Part shown: positions 51,864 through 59,975 of the stretch, in pieces
Position numbering within the stretch: position 1 is the stretch's first letter
Layout of the letters: every line of letters begins with the position of its first letter
Assembly: GCF_052118845.1 (NCBI RefSeq)
Contig: NZ_JBQKGJ010000019.1
Coordinates: 7,773 to 71,772, forward strand
Reading direction: 5' to 3'
DNA: 64,000 nucleotides
DNA from: Bilifractor sp002394235
Lineage (GTDB): Bacteria > Bacillota > Clostridia > Lachnospirales > Lachnospiraceae
Translations under genes and position numbers: made by a program
Notes under the pieces: model-generated
Databases searched by the model: none
Told to the model about the DNA's origin: nothing
The model's input: only the letters and a program-made list of their open reading frames with translations

Positions 51864-54025
51864 TTTTTGATTCCCTGCAATATCCTGTTGAGTTGCCTGA
51901 TGGATTTCTCATCCGCACCGCTCTGTTTGAGAAGGCTCATCATGGTCATGCGCCCCATCATGCGCTGTAGTGCGGGATTGTCCTTCACAGCGTCGGCCAC
52001 GTCGCCACGTTCGGAGGCTCCCTTAGCTATCATAGCATTCACGATCGCCCCGGCCTCCGGATGCTGCCGGATCTCGCCGAGCGTGTCGTTGATAGAAAAG
52101 CAGTTCGGGTCGATTTCGCCCGCATCGAACCAGTTGGTGACGCTGGCCGCAGCCTTGTTGAAGATGTAGCTTTCATCCGGCACGTCAACGCGGCGGATCA
52201 CCGTTACGTCGCTGCAGCCGTCGCCCTCGGCGCGGATCATCTGATCGCCCAGCAGCGGGATGCGGAAGCGAAAGATCGTCTTGCCCTTCTGCGTGCCGAT
52301 CAGCATGTCGTCCACATAAAGCTTCACTTCATCACAGTTAGAGTAGACCTTGATCTCGGTCTCGGCTTCGGCGCGGTTTTTATAACGCTTACCCGTTATG
52401 TGAACGAAGGGCTGCTCTTTGTTCCAGGCTGCCTTGTAGAGATAAAAAGCGTCCTTTCGCAGTTGACGATCAAAGGTCACAAGCCCCTTCTGATTCTCGC
52501 CATGCTTGCCGCCCTCGTCGCGGCCGTCTGCCGCAAAATCAAAGAGGTTCCACACGTATGTTGCCCAGAGATAAGGCCTCGCCTCGATCATGGCGAGCAT
52601 GTGCTCGTGATAGAGTGCCTGATACTCTTCGGTGTAATCTCCCTTTTGGGGATTAGAAGAATGATAGGCGGGGTTGGCGTCCGCACCGTACTCCGAGAAT
52701 CCGATGACACGTTCCGGATACTTCGCGTGGTACTCGTCAAAGAACTCATCGGTCTGTTCCAGCTCCCCCAGATACCAGCCGAAATACAGATTGTAGCTGT
52801 TGATATCGGGAATCTCGAGAATGGGACTATCGATCTCCAGCATAAAAACATTGGCCATCGTGGTCAGGCGCGTGGGATCCATGCGATGGCAAAGAGCGTT
52901 GAGCGCACGGTGGTTCTCCAGCAGATCCTCGTTCACGGCGCTCGCCGCGGTGATCTCATTGGAAAGGCCCCAGACCGCAATGCAGGGGTGGTTGTAGCAC
53001 TGGGTAATCAGCTCGCGCATCTGATCGAGCGTGTTCTGCCGCCCGTTTTGCATGTGCATCGTGATATACGGGATCTCCGCCCAGACCACGATACCGTTTT
53101 CATCGCAGAGATCATAGAACTCCTGCGCATGCTGGTAATGGGCAAGCCGCAGCGAGTTTGCGCCAAGTTCGCGGATGATGGCCATATCGGCAGCATGATC
53201 CTCATAAGAGAGGGCGTTGCCCTTGCCCTTGAGGTCCTGATGACGACTCACGCCGCGCAGCGGGTAACTGCGGCCGTTGAGGAAGAAGCCCTTCTCTGAG
53301 TCGAAGGTAAAGACACGGCACCCGAAACGTGTGGAAACCTCATCTCCTGAAGGCAGCTTTGCCGTCGCAGTATAGAGATAGGGATCATTCAATCCATCCC
53401 AAAGATGAACGTTTTCGATGACAAACTCAGCGCAGTGCTCTACAGTCCGGGTCTCGCCGTTGACGGTGATATCGACCGACTTGCCATTATGCCAGGTTTC
53501 CACCGTAACCGTGGCGCTTTTACTTTCAAGATCCACCACTGGTGTGACCTTGATGCCGGGGGTTCCGTCCTTTAATAATTCAAAATGTTCCTCCGGAACG
53601 GAAATCAGATTTACCGACCGGTACAAACCGCCGTAGAAGGTGAAATCTGCCTTCTGGGGGTAGACCGTCGAATTTTCCTCATTGCTTACAGAGATTTCCA
53701 GCAGATTCTTCTTTTGCTTTTGCAGCTTCCCGCTCAGTTCCACGCGGAATGTGGAGTAACCTCCTTCATGATGAGTCAGCCGTTCGCCATTGAGCCAGAC
53801 CTCGCAGGTGTTGGCAGCGCCATTGATTTCCAGAAACAGGCGCTCACCTGCTGTCTCCTCCTCTGTAAGCTCGCGCATATACCAGCAGGTACCGCGATAA
53901 TAATCATTGCCTCCATCCTGTCCGTCAACAGCGTTCCAGGTGTGCGGCAGTGTGACGTTCTCGATCATGGCATCCCGGCTCTTCCCGAAACGCCAACCGT
54001 CTGTCAAGGTGGTAATTTTACGCAT
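51860..54025 (-). CDS. Glycoside hydrolase family 2 (beta-galactosidase or beta-glucuronidase type)
   Basis: 721 residues. Order: N-terminal sugar-binding beta-sandwich (TLPHTWNAVDGQDGGNDYYRG), Ig-like domain, TIM barrel with acid/base Glu in AVWGLSNEITA and nucleophile Glu in VIGFSEYGADA. The GENQKGLVTFDRQ segment includes an NxKG pattern used by glucuronidases to bind the carboxylate but also present in some galactosidases, so both activities are possible. After the barrel comes an Ig-like domain and a helical tail of about 80 residues (GEIRQHPEAGAIVNAM, QLNRILQGIKK) not part of classical GH2 enzymes. The start overlaps the transporter gene by eight bases. Confidence 0.9.
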   Translation of the reverse strand: MRKITTLTDGWRFGKSRDAMIENVTLPHTWNAVDGQDGGNDYYRGTCWYMRELTEEETAGERLFLEINGAANTCEVWLNGERLTHHEGGYSTFRVELSGKLQKQKKNLLEISVSNEENSTVYPQKADFTFYGGLYRSVNLISVPEEHFELLKDGTPGIKVTPVVDLESKSATVTVETWHNGKSVDITVNGETRTVEHCAEFVIENVHLWDGLNDPYLYTATAKLPSGDEVSTRFGCRVFTFDSEKGFFLNGRSYPLRGVSRHQDLKGKGNALSYEDHAADMAIIRELGANSLRLAHYQHAQEFYDLCDENGIVVWAEIPYITMHMQNGRQNTLDQMRELITQCYNHPCIAVWGLSNEITAASAVNEDLLENHRALNALCHRMDPTRLTTMANVFMLEIDSPILEIPDINSYNLYFGWYLGELEQTDEFFDEYHAKYPERVIGFSEYGADANPAYHSSNPQKGDYTEEYQALYHEHMLAMIEARPYLWATYVWNLFDFAADGRDEGGKHGENQKGLVTFDRQLRKDAFYLYKAAWNKEQPFVHITGKRYKNRAEAETEIKVYSNCDEVKLYVDDMLIGTQKGKTIFRFRIPLLGDQMIRAEGDGCSDVTVIRRVDVPDESYIFNKAAASVTNWFDAGEIDPNCFSINDTLGEIRQHPEAGAIVNAMIAKGASERGDVADAVKDNPALQRMMGRMTMMSLLKQSGADEKSIRQLNRILQGIKK

Positions 54026-55535
54026 TTTTCAAATCTCCCTTATGAAGTTCTTTGTCGAATAGTTCTTCCTGCGCTGCTGATTTCTTCGCGTTGATGCGTT
54101 TCTGTACTTCAACCATCTCGGCGCGGCCAAGCTTGCACTTGCGCATGGCCAGCAGCGTGCAGATGAAGCCCAGGACTGCAAGACCGTAGCGCAGGAACAT
54201 TGTCATCCAAAAGATACTGTCCGTCTGCGGATCAGTAGGCTGGGGCATGGTGGAGGTATAGCCGATCAGGGCAACACAGCCTGTGGCGATAGCAGCGGAT
54301 AAAGAAGACACGATCTTGTCCACCAGACTGTAAGTGCCGGTCACAACGGCAGGGATGTATTTGCCATTGCGGTCCAGCTCAAAGTCGATAATATCGGCTA
54401 TAAAGCCGGTGTTGGCGGTGGTGACGCACATGGCAAAACCGTTAACGGTAAAGGTCAGAACAACGAAGATTGTCTTAAAAAGCTGAGATGAGGAGATCGC
54501 TGTTGTGCCGACAGTATATTTCGTGATAATGAAAAACACAATCATGGCGACGTTAGCAAAGAGGCTGTAGCGGGTCCAGGCGATGATGGATTCCTTGTTG
54601 CCGTGCCTACCGGCGTAATGCGCACCGACAATGGCGAAAATGATGGAGGGGAACATACCGATCATGCTCAGCATAGTCGCCAGGCCCATATTGCCGATCA
54701 GAATGCCGTTGAGCATCGTGCTGACGATGGAGGCGGAAGCAGCCTGCTGGGCAATCTTATCGGAAGAGGCGGATATGATGTAACTCTGCAGCGGCTTATT
54801 GTGGCAAAGCACGTCGACCATGTCCTTCAGCTTGAGGCGCTCTGTCTTGCCGATGCCCCTGAAGTTTTCGGGCCTGTCGTACTCAGAAACACCGATACTG
54901 ACAAGAACGACACCGATAAAGGAGATGGCAATGCACATCCAGCAGACCACGTTCAGGAAATCCTGATTGAAGCCGCCGCCCATTGCCGGCATGATTTTGG
55001 TGTAAACAATGATGTTCAGAGCCATCGGTGTGATGTAATTGAGGGCAGTCTGCCAAACACCAACGGTCGGGCGCTGCTTCGGATCATTGGTCATCAGGGC
55101 AGGGATGGTCTGAGCGGTAATGTTCACAATGGTGTAGCCAACTACATAAATCATATAGCATGCCAGGAACACGGGGATGCCGTGTCCTTTGCTGGAGAAC
55201 ACATTGAAAAGGCACAGGAGCCCGGTACACTCGATCACCCAGCCGATGAACAGCAGCGGACGAACTTTGCCGAAGGGTGTGTTGAAGCGGTCATACACAA
55301 AGGCAAGCAACGGATCGGTAATCGCATCAAAAATGCGGGTAAAGGTCAGCAGACCGCCGACTACCACTGTTGCGATGCCGTACCCGATGCTGGCCGAGTA
55401 GCTGGCAAGGCCAATCAGGAAATACACGGCCATGCCGTTAAAGGCGTTGAATGCGACAAGAATAATCTGCCAGAGTTTGGCACGGCGATATTCAACACCG
55501 TCGATCTGACTTTGCGTGAGTTTTTCTTCTTCCAT
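54018..55535 (-). CDS. GPH-family sugar:cation symporter
   Basis: 505 residues, about 12 membrane helices. Glycoside-pentoside-hexuronide family signatures: ITDPLLAFVYDRFNTPFGKVRP after TM2 and FNGMAVYF in the first segment. It imports glycosides or hexuronides with Na+ or H+. First gene of the operon. Start at 55535 (MEEEKLTQ) with AGGAGA 7 bases before; a longer upstream open frame is not needed. It supplies the substrate for the cytoplasmic GH2, GH78, GH43 and GH1 enzymes. Confidence 0.9.
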   Translation of the reverse strand: MEEEKLTQSQIDGVEYRRAKLWQIILVAFNAFNGMAVYFLIGLASYSASIGYGIATVVVGGLLTFTRIFDAITDPLLAFVYDRFNTPFGKVRPLLFIGWVIECTGLLCLFNVFSSKGHGIPVFLACYMIYVVGYTIVNITAQTIPALMTNDPKQRPTVGVWQTALNYITPMALNIIVYTKIMPAMGGGFNQDFLNVVCWMCIAISFIGVVLVSIGVSEYDRPENFRGIGKTERLKLKDMVDVLCHNKPLQSYIISASSDKIAQQAASASIVSTMLNGILIGNMGLATMLSMIGMFPSIIFAIVGAHYAGRHGNKESIIAWTRYSLFANVAMIVFFIITKYTVGTTAISSSQLFKTIFVVLTFTVNGFAMCVTTANTGFIADIIDFELDRNGKYIPAVVTGTYSLVDKIVSSLSAAIATGCVALIGYTSTMPQPTDPQTDSIFWMTMFLRYGLAVLGFICTLLAMRKCKLGRAEMVEVQKRINAKKSAAQEELFDKELHKGDLKNA

Positions 55536-55623
55536 TGTATTATCTCCTGTTTTTTTGTTGATTTTTGGGGATTTCTTCGTCTGCAATGGCATCATACCAA
55601 ACAGTACGGACGGCCGTAAAGCC

Positions 55624-55663
55624 AATAATCCTGCAAAAATTACAAAAATTCAGGATGATTATT
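55624..55663. promoter_or_regulatory. Inverted repeat in the divergent promoter region (candidate AraC operator)
   Basis: AATAATCCTG (55624-55633) is the near-inverted repeat of CAGGATGATTATT (55651-55663), with ACAAAAATT-type centre. It lies between the divergent AraC and transporter genes, so it is a likely binding site for the AraC protein. Confidence 0.5.
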
Positions 55664-55690
55664 GTTCGTGTGGGATAATTGTGATACAGT
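55662..55690 (+). promoter_or_regulatory. Candidate promoter of the AraC gene
   Basis: TTGTTC (55662-55667), 17-base spacer, TACAGT (55685-55690), 38 bases ahead of the AraC start. It overlaps the end of the inverted repeat at 55624-55663, which would allow autoregulation. Confidence 0.45.
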
Positions 55691-55728
55691 GAAAAAAAAG
55701 GCCAGCGGAACGGGGGTGCATAAGACTT

Positions 55729-56967
55729 ATGGATCATGACATGACGCGGGGAGAAGAGAATCTTCTTCTGCTTGAATCTATTATTTCCAGCAACGAAAAG
55801 CTGTATGTGTGGTGCTACAACGAGAATTGTGACCTGATCGCTTCCACCTGTCCCGCAGAAAACTCGGAGCTTCTTGCAAAGGCTTTTTCCATTCTCGGAG
55901 CAAATGAGAAGTTACAAAAGATTACAAAAAATACTGATCATAGTGTTCCCTTTCTGATCGGCTCGTCGATCGGGATGCAATGGGCTGTCACCTTTGAGGA
56001 TGAGCGAAAGCAAAGCCTGATCTTCGTGATCGGCCCCGTGTTCTACACGGAGCCTTCCGAGCAGCAGCTGCGCACATCTCTTCGACCGTTTATTGACACA
56101 CACGAAAATGCCCGCTGGAGCAGAAATCTGATCGCCGCGCTTCCGCGGATGCCGGTGATGCCCTACGCCATTTTCTCACGCTATGTAATGCTTGTGCACA
56201 ACACCCTGACAGGTAGACAGCTCGGCCCTGAGGTACTGGGTTCCATAAGTTCCTCTCCCGAGGACAAAATTGTGCCCGTCGACACGCGAAATCGGGAAAA
56301 AATATGGCTGTCCGAACGCGCCATGCTGCAGATGGTACGCAACGGCGATATCAATTACCATACCATTATTCAGCGCAGCATTGACCTCAGCCCTGGCGTA
56401 CCCATTAAAAGTGCTGATCCGCTGAGACAGTCAAAGACCAGTGTTGTCGTCTTTACAACCCTGGTCAGCCGCGCGGCCATGGAAGCCGGCTTGTCGCCTG
56501 AAATTGCTTACGCAGTAGGTGACTCTTATCTCCAGGCTGTGGAGGACAGCAAGGATTCCGGCGAGCTTTCCGCACTGGCAGACGCCATGTATCATGACTT
56601 TATCTACCGAGTCCATTATCTGCGCACAAATCCGGGCTATTCCCACGAAATTCAGAAATGCTGCGACTACATCGAACTTAGCCTTGACCGGAAAATCCGC
56701 GTCTCCGAAATGGCCTCGCTCGTGGGTTATACGGAATACTATCTGACGGAGAAATTCAAGAAAGAAACCGGTATTTCAGTCAGCCAGTATATCCGCCTCG
56801 CCAAGGTGAAACGCGCCAAGGTACTGCTGGAATCCACCGACATGAGCGTTCGTGAAATCTCGGAGTGCCTTGCTTTCAACACGGTCAACTATTTTATCCA
56901 GAGCTTCCGTGACACCGCAGGCTGCACGCCCGCTCAGTATCGTAAGAAACACAAAACACCGCAGTGA
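55729..56967 (+). CDS. AraC-family regulator of the glycan operon
   Basis: 412 residues. The C-terminal 100 residues hold the two AraC helix-turn-helix motifs: KIRVSEMASLVGYTEYYLTEKFKK and MSVREISECLAFNTVNYFIQSFR. The N-terminal 300 residues form a sensory part without a receiver Asp motif (SSNEKLYVWCYNENCD, SLIFVIGPVFYTEPSEQQL). It is transcribed divergently from the GPH-GH operon, the usual arrangement for a local activator that responds to the imported sugar. The ATG has GGGGTGC-like ribosome site. Confidence 0.9.
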   Translation: MDHDMTRGEENLLLLESIISSNEKLYVWCYNENCDLIASTCPAENSELLAKAFSILGANEKLQKITKNTDHSVPFLIGSSIGMQWAVTFEDERKQSLIFVIGPVFYTEPSEQQLRTSLRPFIDTHENARWSRNLIAALPRMPVMPYAIFSRYVMLVHNTLTGRQLGPEVLGSISSSPEDKIVPVDTRNREKIWLSERAMLQMVRNGDINYHTIIQRSIDLSPGVPIKSADPLRQSKTSVVVFTTLVSRAAMEAGLSPEIAYAVGDSYLQAVEDSKDSGELSALADAMYHDFIYRVHYLRTNPGYSHEIQKCCDYIELSLDRKIRVSEMASLVGYTEYYLTEKFKKETGISVSQYIRLAKVKRAKVLLESTDMSVREISECLAFNTVNYFIQSFRDTAGCTPAQYRKKHKTPQ

Positions 56968-57063
56968 TTGCTATCAGATTTGCAGTTTATTTCAACCTCT
57001 GTTAAGGTGCGGATCAATTCTCCGGACGGAGGTGATTGCTATCAGATTTGCAGTTTATTTCAA
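56964..57063. repeat. Pair of 32-bp repeats with 36-bp spacer behind the AraC gene
   Basis: The 32-bp sequence that starts GTGATTGCTATCAGATTTGC occurs perfectly at 56964-56995 and 57032-57063, separated by 36 unique bases. The first copy overlaps the AraC stop codon. This is CRISPR-like geometry (32/36/32), but only one spacer is present and no third good copy follows at 57100. It may be a minimal array or an isolated duplication. Confidence 0.75.
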
Positions 57064-57189
57064 TCTGCCGGCGCATACAGCTATGAGCAGGCAGACCACG
57101 ATCTTCTATCTTTATCAGCTGACGATAATGATCATGTGTCCAGCTCAAATCAGGGCGCATTGCGTCCTGATTTGGGAAAACCAGGAAAT
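57064..57189. other. Non-coding stretch between the repeat pair and rrf2
   Basis: About 126 bases between the second 32-bp repeat and the end of the Rrf2 gene. A TCAGGACGCAATGCGCCCTGA-like inverted repeat near 57148-57175 (CAAATCAGGGCGCA / TGCGTCCTGATTTG) is the likely terminator for the convergent genes. No ORF I can support. Confidence 0.5.
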
Positions 57190-57633
57190 TCATCCAGCTT
57201 TCTCTGTCTGTATTTCTTTGTAGAGATCAGAGATCACATCACTGAGCCTATGCTTTTTCAGGCTTTCTTCAAAATCTTTCTGAACATCCTGCAATTTGCC
57301 ATACAGCGAGGCGTGGATATTTCTGCCGACCGGGCACAGAGGATTCGTATTGTCATGGAAGTGGAAGAGATCTTCCTTGTTCTTCTCCACAGCTTCATAC
57401 ACATCATAAAACGTAATCTGATCCAGCGGCCTTGTAATCGCAATGCCTCCCGGCCCTCTCTTGATTTCAATCAGCCCGGCATTTTTGAGATCCGACATAA
57501 GATTACGGATGATCACCGGGTTGCTCCCGATGCTTGACGCAAGAAAATCGCTGGTCACCTTTTCCTCTTTGCCAAAATATTCCACCGCCGCCAGGATGTG
57601 AATCGCTATCGTAAATTTCGTTGATATCTGCAT
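57190..57633 (-). CDS. Rrf2-family transcriptional regulator
   Basis: 147 residues. N-terminal winged helix MQISTKFTIAIHILAAVEYFG, recognition helix about IGSNPVIIRNLMSDLKNAGLI, wing RGPGGIAITRP. Unlike IscR it has only one cysteine in the effector loop (NTNPLCPVGRN), so it probably does not bind an Fe-S cluster and resembles YwnA-type members. It lies downstream of the macrodomain gene in the same direction, across a 150-base gap filled by tandem repeats. May regulate the SirTM operon, whose promoter has a palindrome. Confidence 0.9.
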   Translation of the reverse strand: MQISTKFTIAIHILAAVEYFGKEEKVTSDFLASSIGSNPVIIRNLMSDLKNAGLIEIKRGPGGIAITRPLDQITFYDVYEAVEKNKEDLFHFHDNTNPLCPVGRNIHASLYGKLQDVQKDFEESLKKHRLSDVISDLYKEIQTEKAG

Positions 57634-57647
57634 AAAATTTCCCCCTC

Positions 57648-57778
57648 TATCATACCTCTCGTTGATATCTGCACAAAGCCTCTCCCTCTATCGTACCTCT
57701 TGTCGACCTCTGCACAAAGCCTCTCCCTCTATCGTACCTCTCGTTGACCTCTGCACAAAACCTCTCCCTTTATCGTAT
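57648..57778. repeat. 41-bp tandem repeat derived from the rrf2 start region
   Basis: Three full copies at 57648, 57689 and 57730, then a partial. Each contains, on the minus strand, GAGGGAGAGG and TGCAGA, like the GAGGGGG ribosome site and ATGCAGATATCAACG start of rrf2 directly downstream. The array therefore looks like repeated duplication of the rrf2 translation-start region. Confidence 0.85.
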
Positions 57779-57784
57779 ATTACA

Positions 57785-58633
57785 TCACTTTTGATTTTGC
57801 CCCATCCGGGCATTTGTACCCGATGGATATAAAATCTCCCGGTAAATTTCACGGTCGCTCTCCTTAAACACATTAAAAATGACACGATGCACGGAGGACT
57901 CCGGATGTGCATCAAGCCAGCCTCTTACCGTACTCACGGCAATTTCTGCCGCCTTGTCCTGCGGAAAATGGAATACACCGGTGGATATGCAACAAAACGC
58001 AACAGATTCCAGCTGATGACCGGAGGCTGTGGAAAGAACCGACCGATAGCAGGAGGCCAGCAGTTCCTTATCCTTCCCGGTAAGCCAACCGGACACAATC
58101 GGTCCAACCGTATGAATCACATAGCGCGCGGGAAGATTATAGCCCGGCGTGATCTTTGCCTCGCCAGTAGGCTCCTCATGCCCCTGCGCTTTCATAATCT
58201 GATAACACTTTTCCCGCAGTTCCACACCTGCCATGGTGTGAATCATGTTGTCTATGCAGCCATGTAGCGGAGAGAAGCACCCGAGCATCTGGGAATTGGC
58301 AGCATTCACAATCGCATCGGCCTTAAGCGTCGTGATATCCCCCTGCCATAGAAAAAGACGATGATCCAGCCCGGCCGGCGGCAGGTCCGCTGCCTCAGTG
58401 ATTCCCTTTTCCACGGTGATGCCTTTTAAAACTTCCGACTGCACCGTATAAAAATCATCCGGTAATGTATGTCCGGTATCCCCCGACGGCATACGGACAT
58501 TGCAGAGTGCCCGATAGAGATCAAATGCCTGCTTCGGGTCATCTGGAAGAGCATATCCCGCATACTCCGGCATTTCTGTTTCCAGACACTTAATCAGAAA
58601 ATGAAGTTTTTCCATCTGTTCCTTATCATTCAT
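57785..58633 (-). CDS. Zn-dependent macrodomain protein (ADP-ribosyl hydrolase)
   Basis: About 282 residues. Macrodomain core: QGDITTLKADAIVNAANSQMLG, then a Cys/His segment (GCFSPLHGCIDNMIH) typical of the zinc-containing macrodomains linked to SirTM, YVIHTVGPIV, and FCCISTGVFHFPQDKAAEIA. An N-terminal helical segment of about 90 residues precedes it. The SirTM-linked members remove the ADP-ribose that SirTM attaches. Start at 58633 with AGGAGG 8 bases upstream. It follows SirTM by 204 bases containing a 31-bp repeat array. Confidence 0.9.
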   Translation of the reverse strand: MNDKEQMEKLHFLIKCLETEMPEYAGYALPDDPKQAFDLYRALCNVRMPSGDTGHTLPDDFYTVQSEVLKGITVEKGITEAADLPPAGLDHRLFLWQGDITTLKADAIVNAANSQMLGCFSPLHGCIDNMIHTMAGVELREKCYQIMKAQGHEEPTGEAKITPGYNLPARYVIHTVGPIVSGWLTGKDKELLASCYRSVLSTASGHQLESVAFCCISTGVFHFPQDKAAEIAVSTVRGWLDAHPESSVHRVIFNVFKESDREIYREILYPSGTNARMGQNQK

Positions 58634-58709
58634 ATATTTTCCTCCTGTAACCGGGAATCTGACCTCGTCAGACCAACAAATTAAGTCTGTATGTCTCTGA
58701 TCCTCTGAC

Positions 58710-58813
58710 GCCATAGAAGCATACTCTCGGATCCTCTTATGTCATAGAATCCTACTCTCTAACCCTCTTATGCCAGAGAATCCTACTCTCTGACCCTCTT
58801 ATGCCACAGAATC
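58710..58813. repeat. 31-bp tandem repeat between SirTM and macrodomain genes
   Basis: Copies start at 58710, 58741 and 58772, with a partial fourth at 58803. The consensus includes AGAATCCTACTCTCTGACCC. It lies between two genes of one operon, in the mRNA leader of the macrodomain gene. Confidence 0.88.
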
Positions 58814-58837
58814 AAACAAGCAAACAATAATAAGTCT

Positions 58838-59782
58838 TCAGACTCCAAGTCTATTCAGAACTTCTCCGATTCCCTTATCAATGCAGACACTCCTCTTCAC
58901 GATCTCCCGGCTGCAGCCAGCTTCGCCCAGGTTTACGCACGCATAGAAGGCATTCGGATTCTTCTTTGTGTATTCCCAGAATGGAAATTTTATGATGACG
59001 GGCGTGTTCATGCCGACCCCGAGTTCCAGATACAGAACGCGAAGCCGTTCGTGCCGGCGCAGGAATTCCTGATACCGCTCCGCTGCCTGATGCCAGCCCT
59101 CATCCTCCACAAAGCTGTCGTCGCAGCGAAGATTCGTAGTCATCAACTTTCCATCATCCGGACACACCGGAACAAGATCAGACGGCACCGTCATTCTGAT
59201 CTTCGTGTCCTTCGGGACAATCAGTTCTCCATTCTTTTCGATCTGATATCCTTCCGAAAGAATCATCCTGCGGATGACCTCGTAGTTATCGTAGGTCCTT
59301 TTCTTCGCCTCTTTGCCAGGGGAACTGCTCTGGAACAAGCCATAATCACCCTGCGTATAGAAAAGCCGCTTCTTATCGAAACCGCTCCTCTGAAAGCAAT
59401 GATCCACATTGGTCGTCAGAACAAAATAATCTTTATCCTTTACCAGTGCAAGCAGCCGCCCGTAGAGATCTGACGGGATCGGTGCGTACCGGTTGATCCA
59501 GATATTCCTGCACCAGTATCCCCAGAATTCTTCCATCGTCTGATACGGATAGAAACCTCCGGAATACATATCCCGAAACCCATATTTTCTCTCAAAATCC
59601 GCAAAATATTTCTCGAATCGCTCTCCCGAGTAGGTATATCCTGCCGCGGTCGAAAGACCGCTCCCTGCTCCGATTACAACCGCATCCGCGTTTGCAAGCT
59701 GTTCCTGCAGCACAGAAATTTTTTGATCAAAGCTCATTTTCGAATCATCTGTCATGATCCTATCTGGATTAAAAAAATACAT
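58838..59782 (-). CDS. SirTM-class sirtuin ADP-ribosyltransferase
   Basis: 314 residues. NAD-binding GAGSG at residues 38-42 and TTNVDHCF with N125 and D127, the sirtuin core. The usual catalytic His is a Gln here (YTQGDYG, Q144), which marks the class M sirtuins that ADP-ribosylate proteins rather than deacetylate. A Cys pair in VPVCPDDGKLMTTNLRC is likely part of the zinc ribbon. Known SirTM proteins modify a lipoyl-carrier (GcvH-L) encoded in the same operon. AGGAGGAG stands before the ATG. Here the operon lacks that carrier and instead has an FMN/ferredoxin protein and a 47-residue Cys-rich protein upstream. Confidence 0.9.
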   Translation of the reverse strand: MYFFNPDRIMTDDSKMSFDQKISVLQEQLANADAVVIGAGSGLSTAAGYTYSGERFEKYFADFERKYGFRDMYSGGFYPYQTMEEFWGYWCRNIWINRYAPIPSDLYGRLLALVKDKDYFVLTTNVDHCFQRSGFDKKRLFYTQGDYGLFQSSSPGKEAKKRTYDNYEVIRRMILSEGYQIEKNGELIVPKDTKIRMTVPSDLVPVCPDDGKLMTTNLRCDDSFVEDEGWHQAAERYQEFLRRHERLRVLYLELGVGMNTPVIIKFPFWEYTKKNPNAFYACVNLGEAGCSREIVKRSVCIDKGIGEVLNRLGV

Positions 59783-59830
59783 CAGGTGCTCCTCCTATAA
59801 TTAAAATAAGGAAAACTTTTTTCCGCCGTC

Positions 59831-59974
59831 TCAGCCTGCGACTTCTCCGCATGCCGCGCCGCAGTACTCGCAGTCCTTCAACTTCCCTTCCGGAAGGAAG
59901 CACATCCTGCGCTGTTTCTCGACCAGCTTCTTCACAAAATCTGTTGCCGGTTTCTCGAGCAATTCCTTCGGCAT
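59831..59974 (-). CDS. 47-residue Cys-rich small protein
   Basis: ATG at 59974, one base after the TAA of the FMN/ferredoxin gene, with AGAGGAGA as ribosome site in the end of that gene. It reads MPKELLEKPATDFVKKL with DCEYCGAACGE at the end, so four Cys (one earlier at CFLPEG) could bind zinc or iron. No recognised family. Size, ribosome site and tight placement between co-directional genes support it as real. Could be a substrate, adaptor or redox partner of SirTM. Confidence 0.65.
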   Translation of the reverse strand: MPKELLEKPATDFVKKLVEKQRRMCFLPEGKLKDCEYCGAACGEVAG

Positions 59975-59975
59975 C

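Noticed and set aside
57100..57135. Third CRISPR-like repeat after 57063
   Set aside because: The sequence at the expected distance shares only scattered bases with the 32-bp repeat, so I did not count it.
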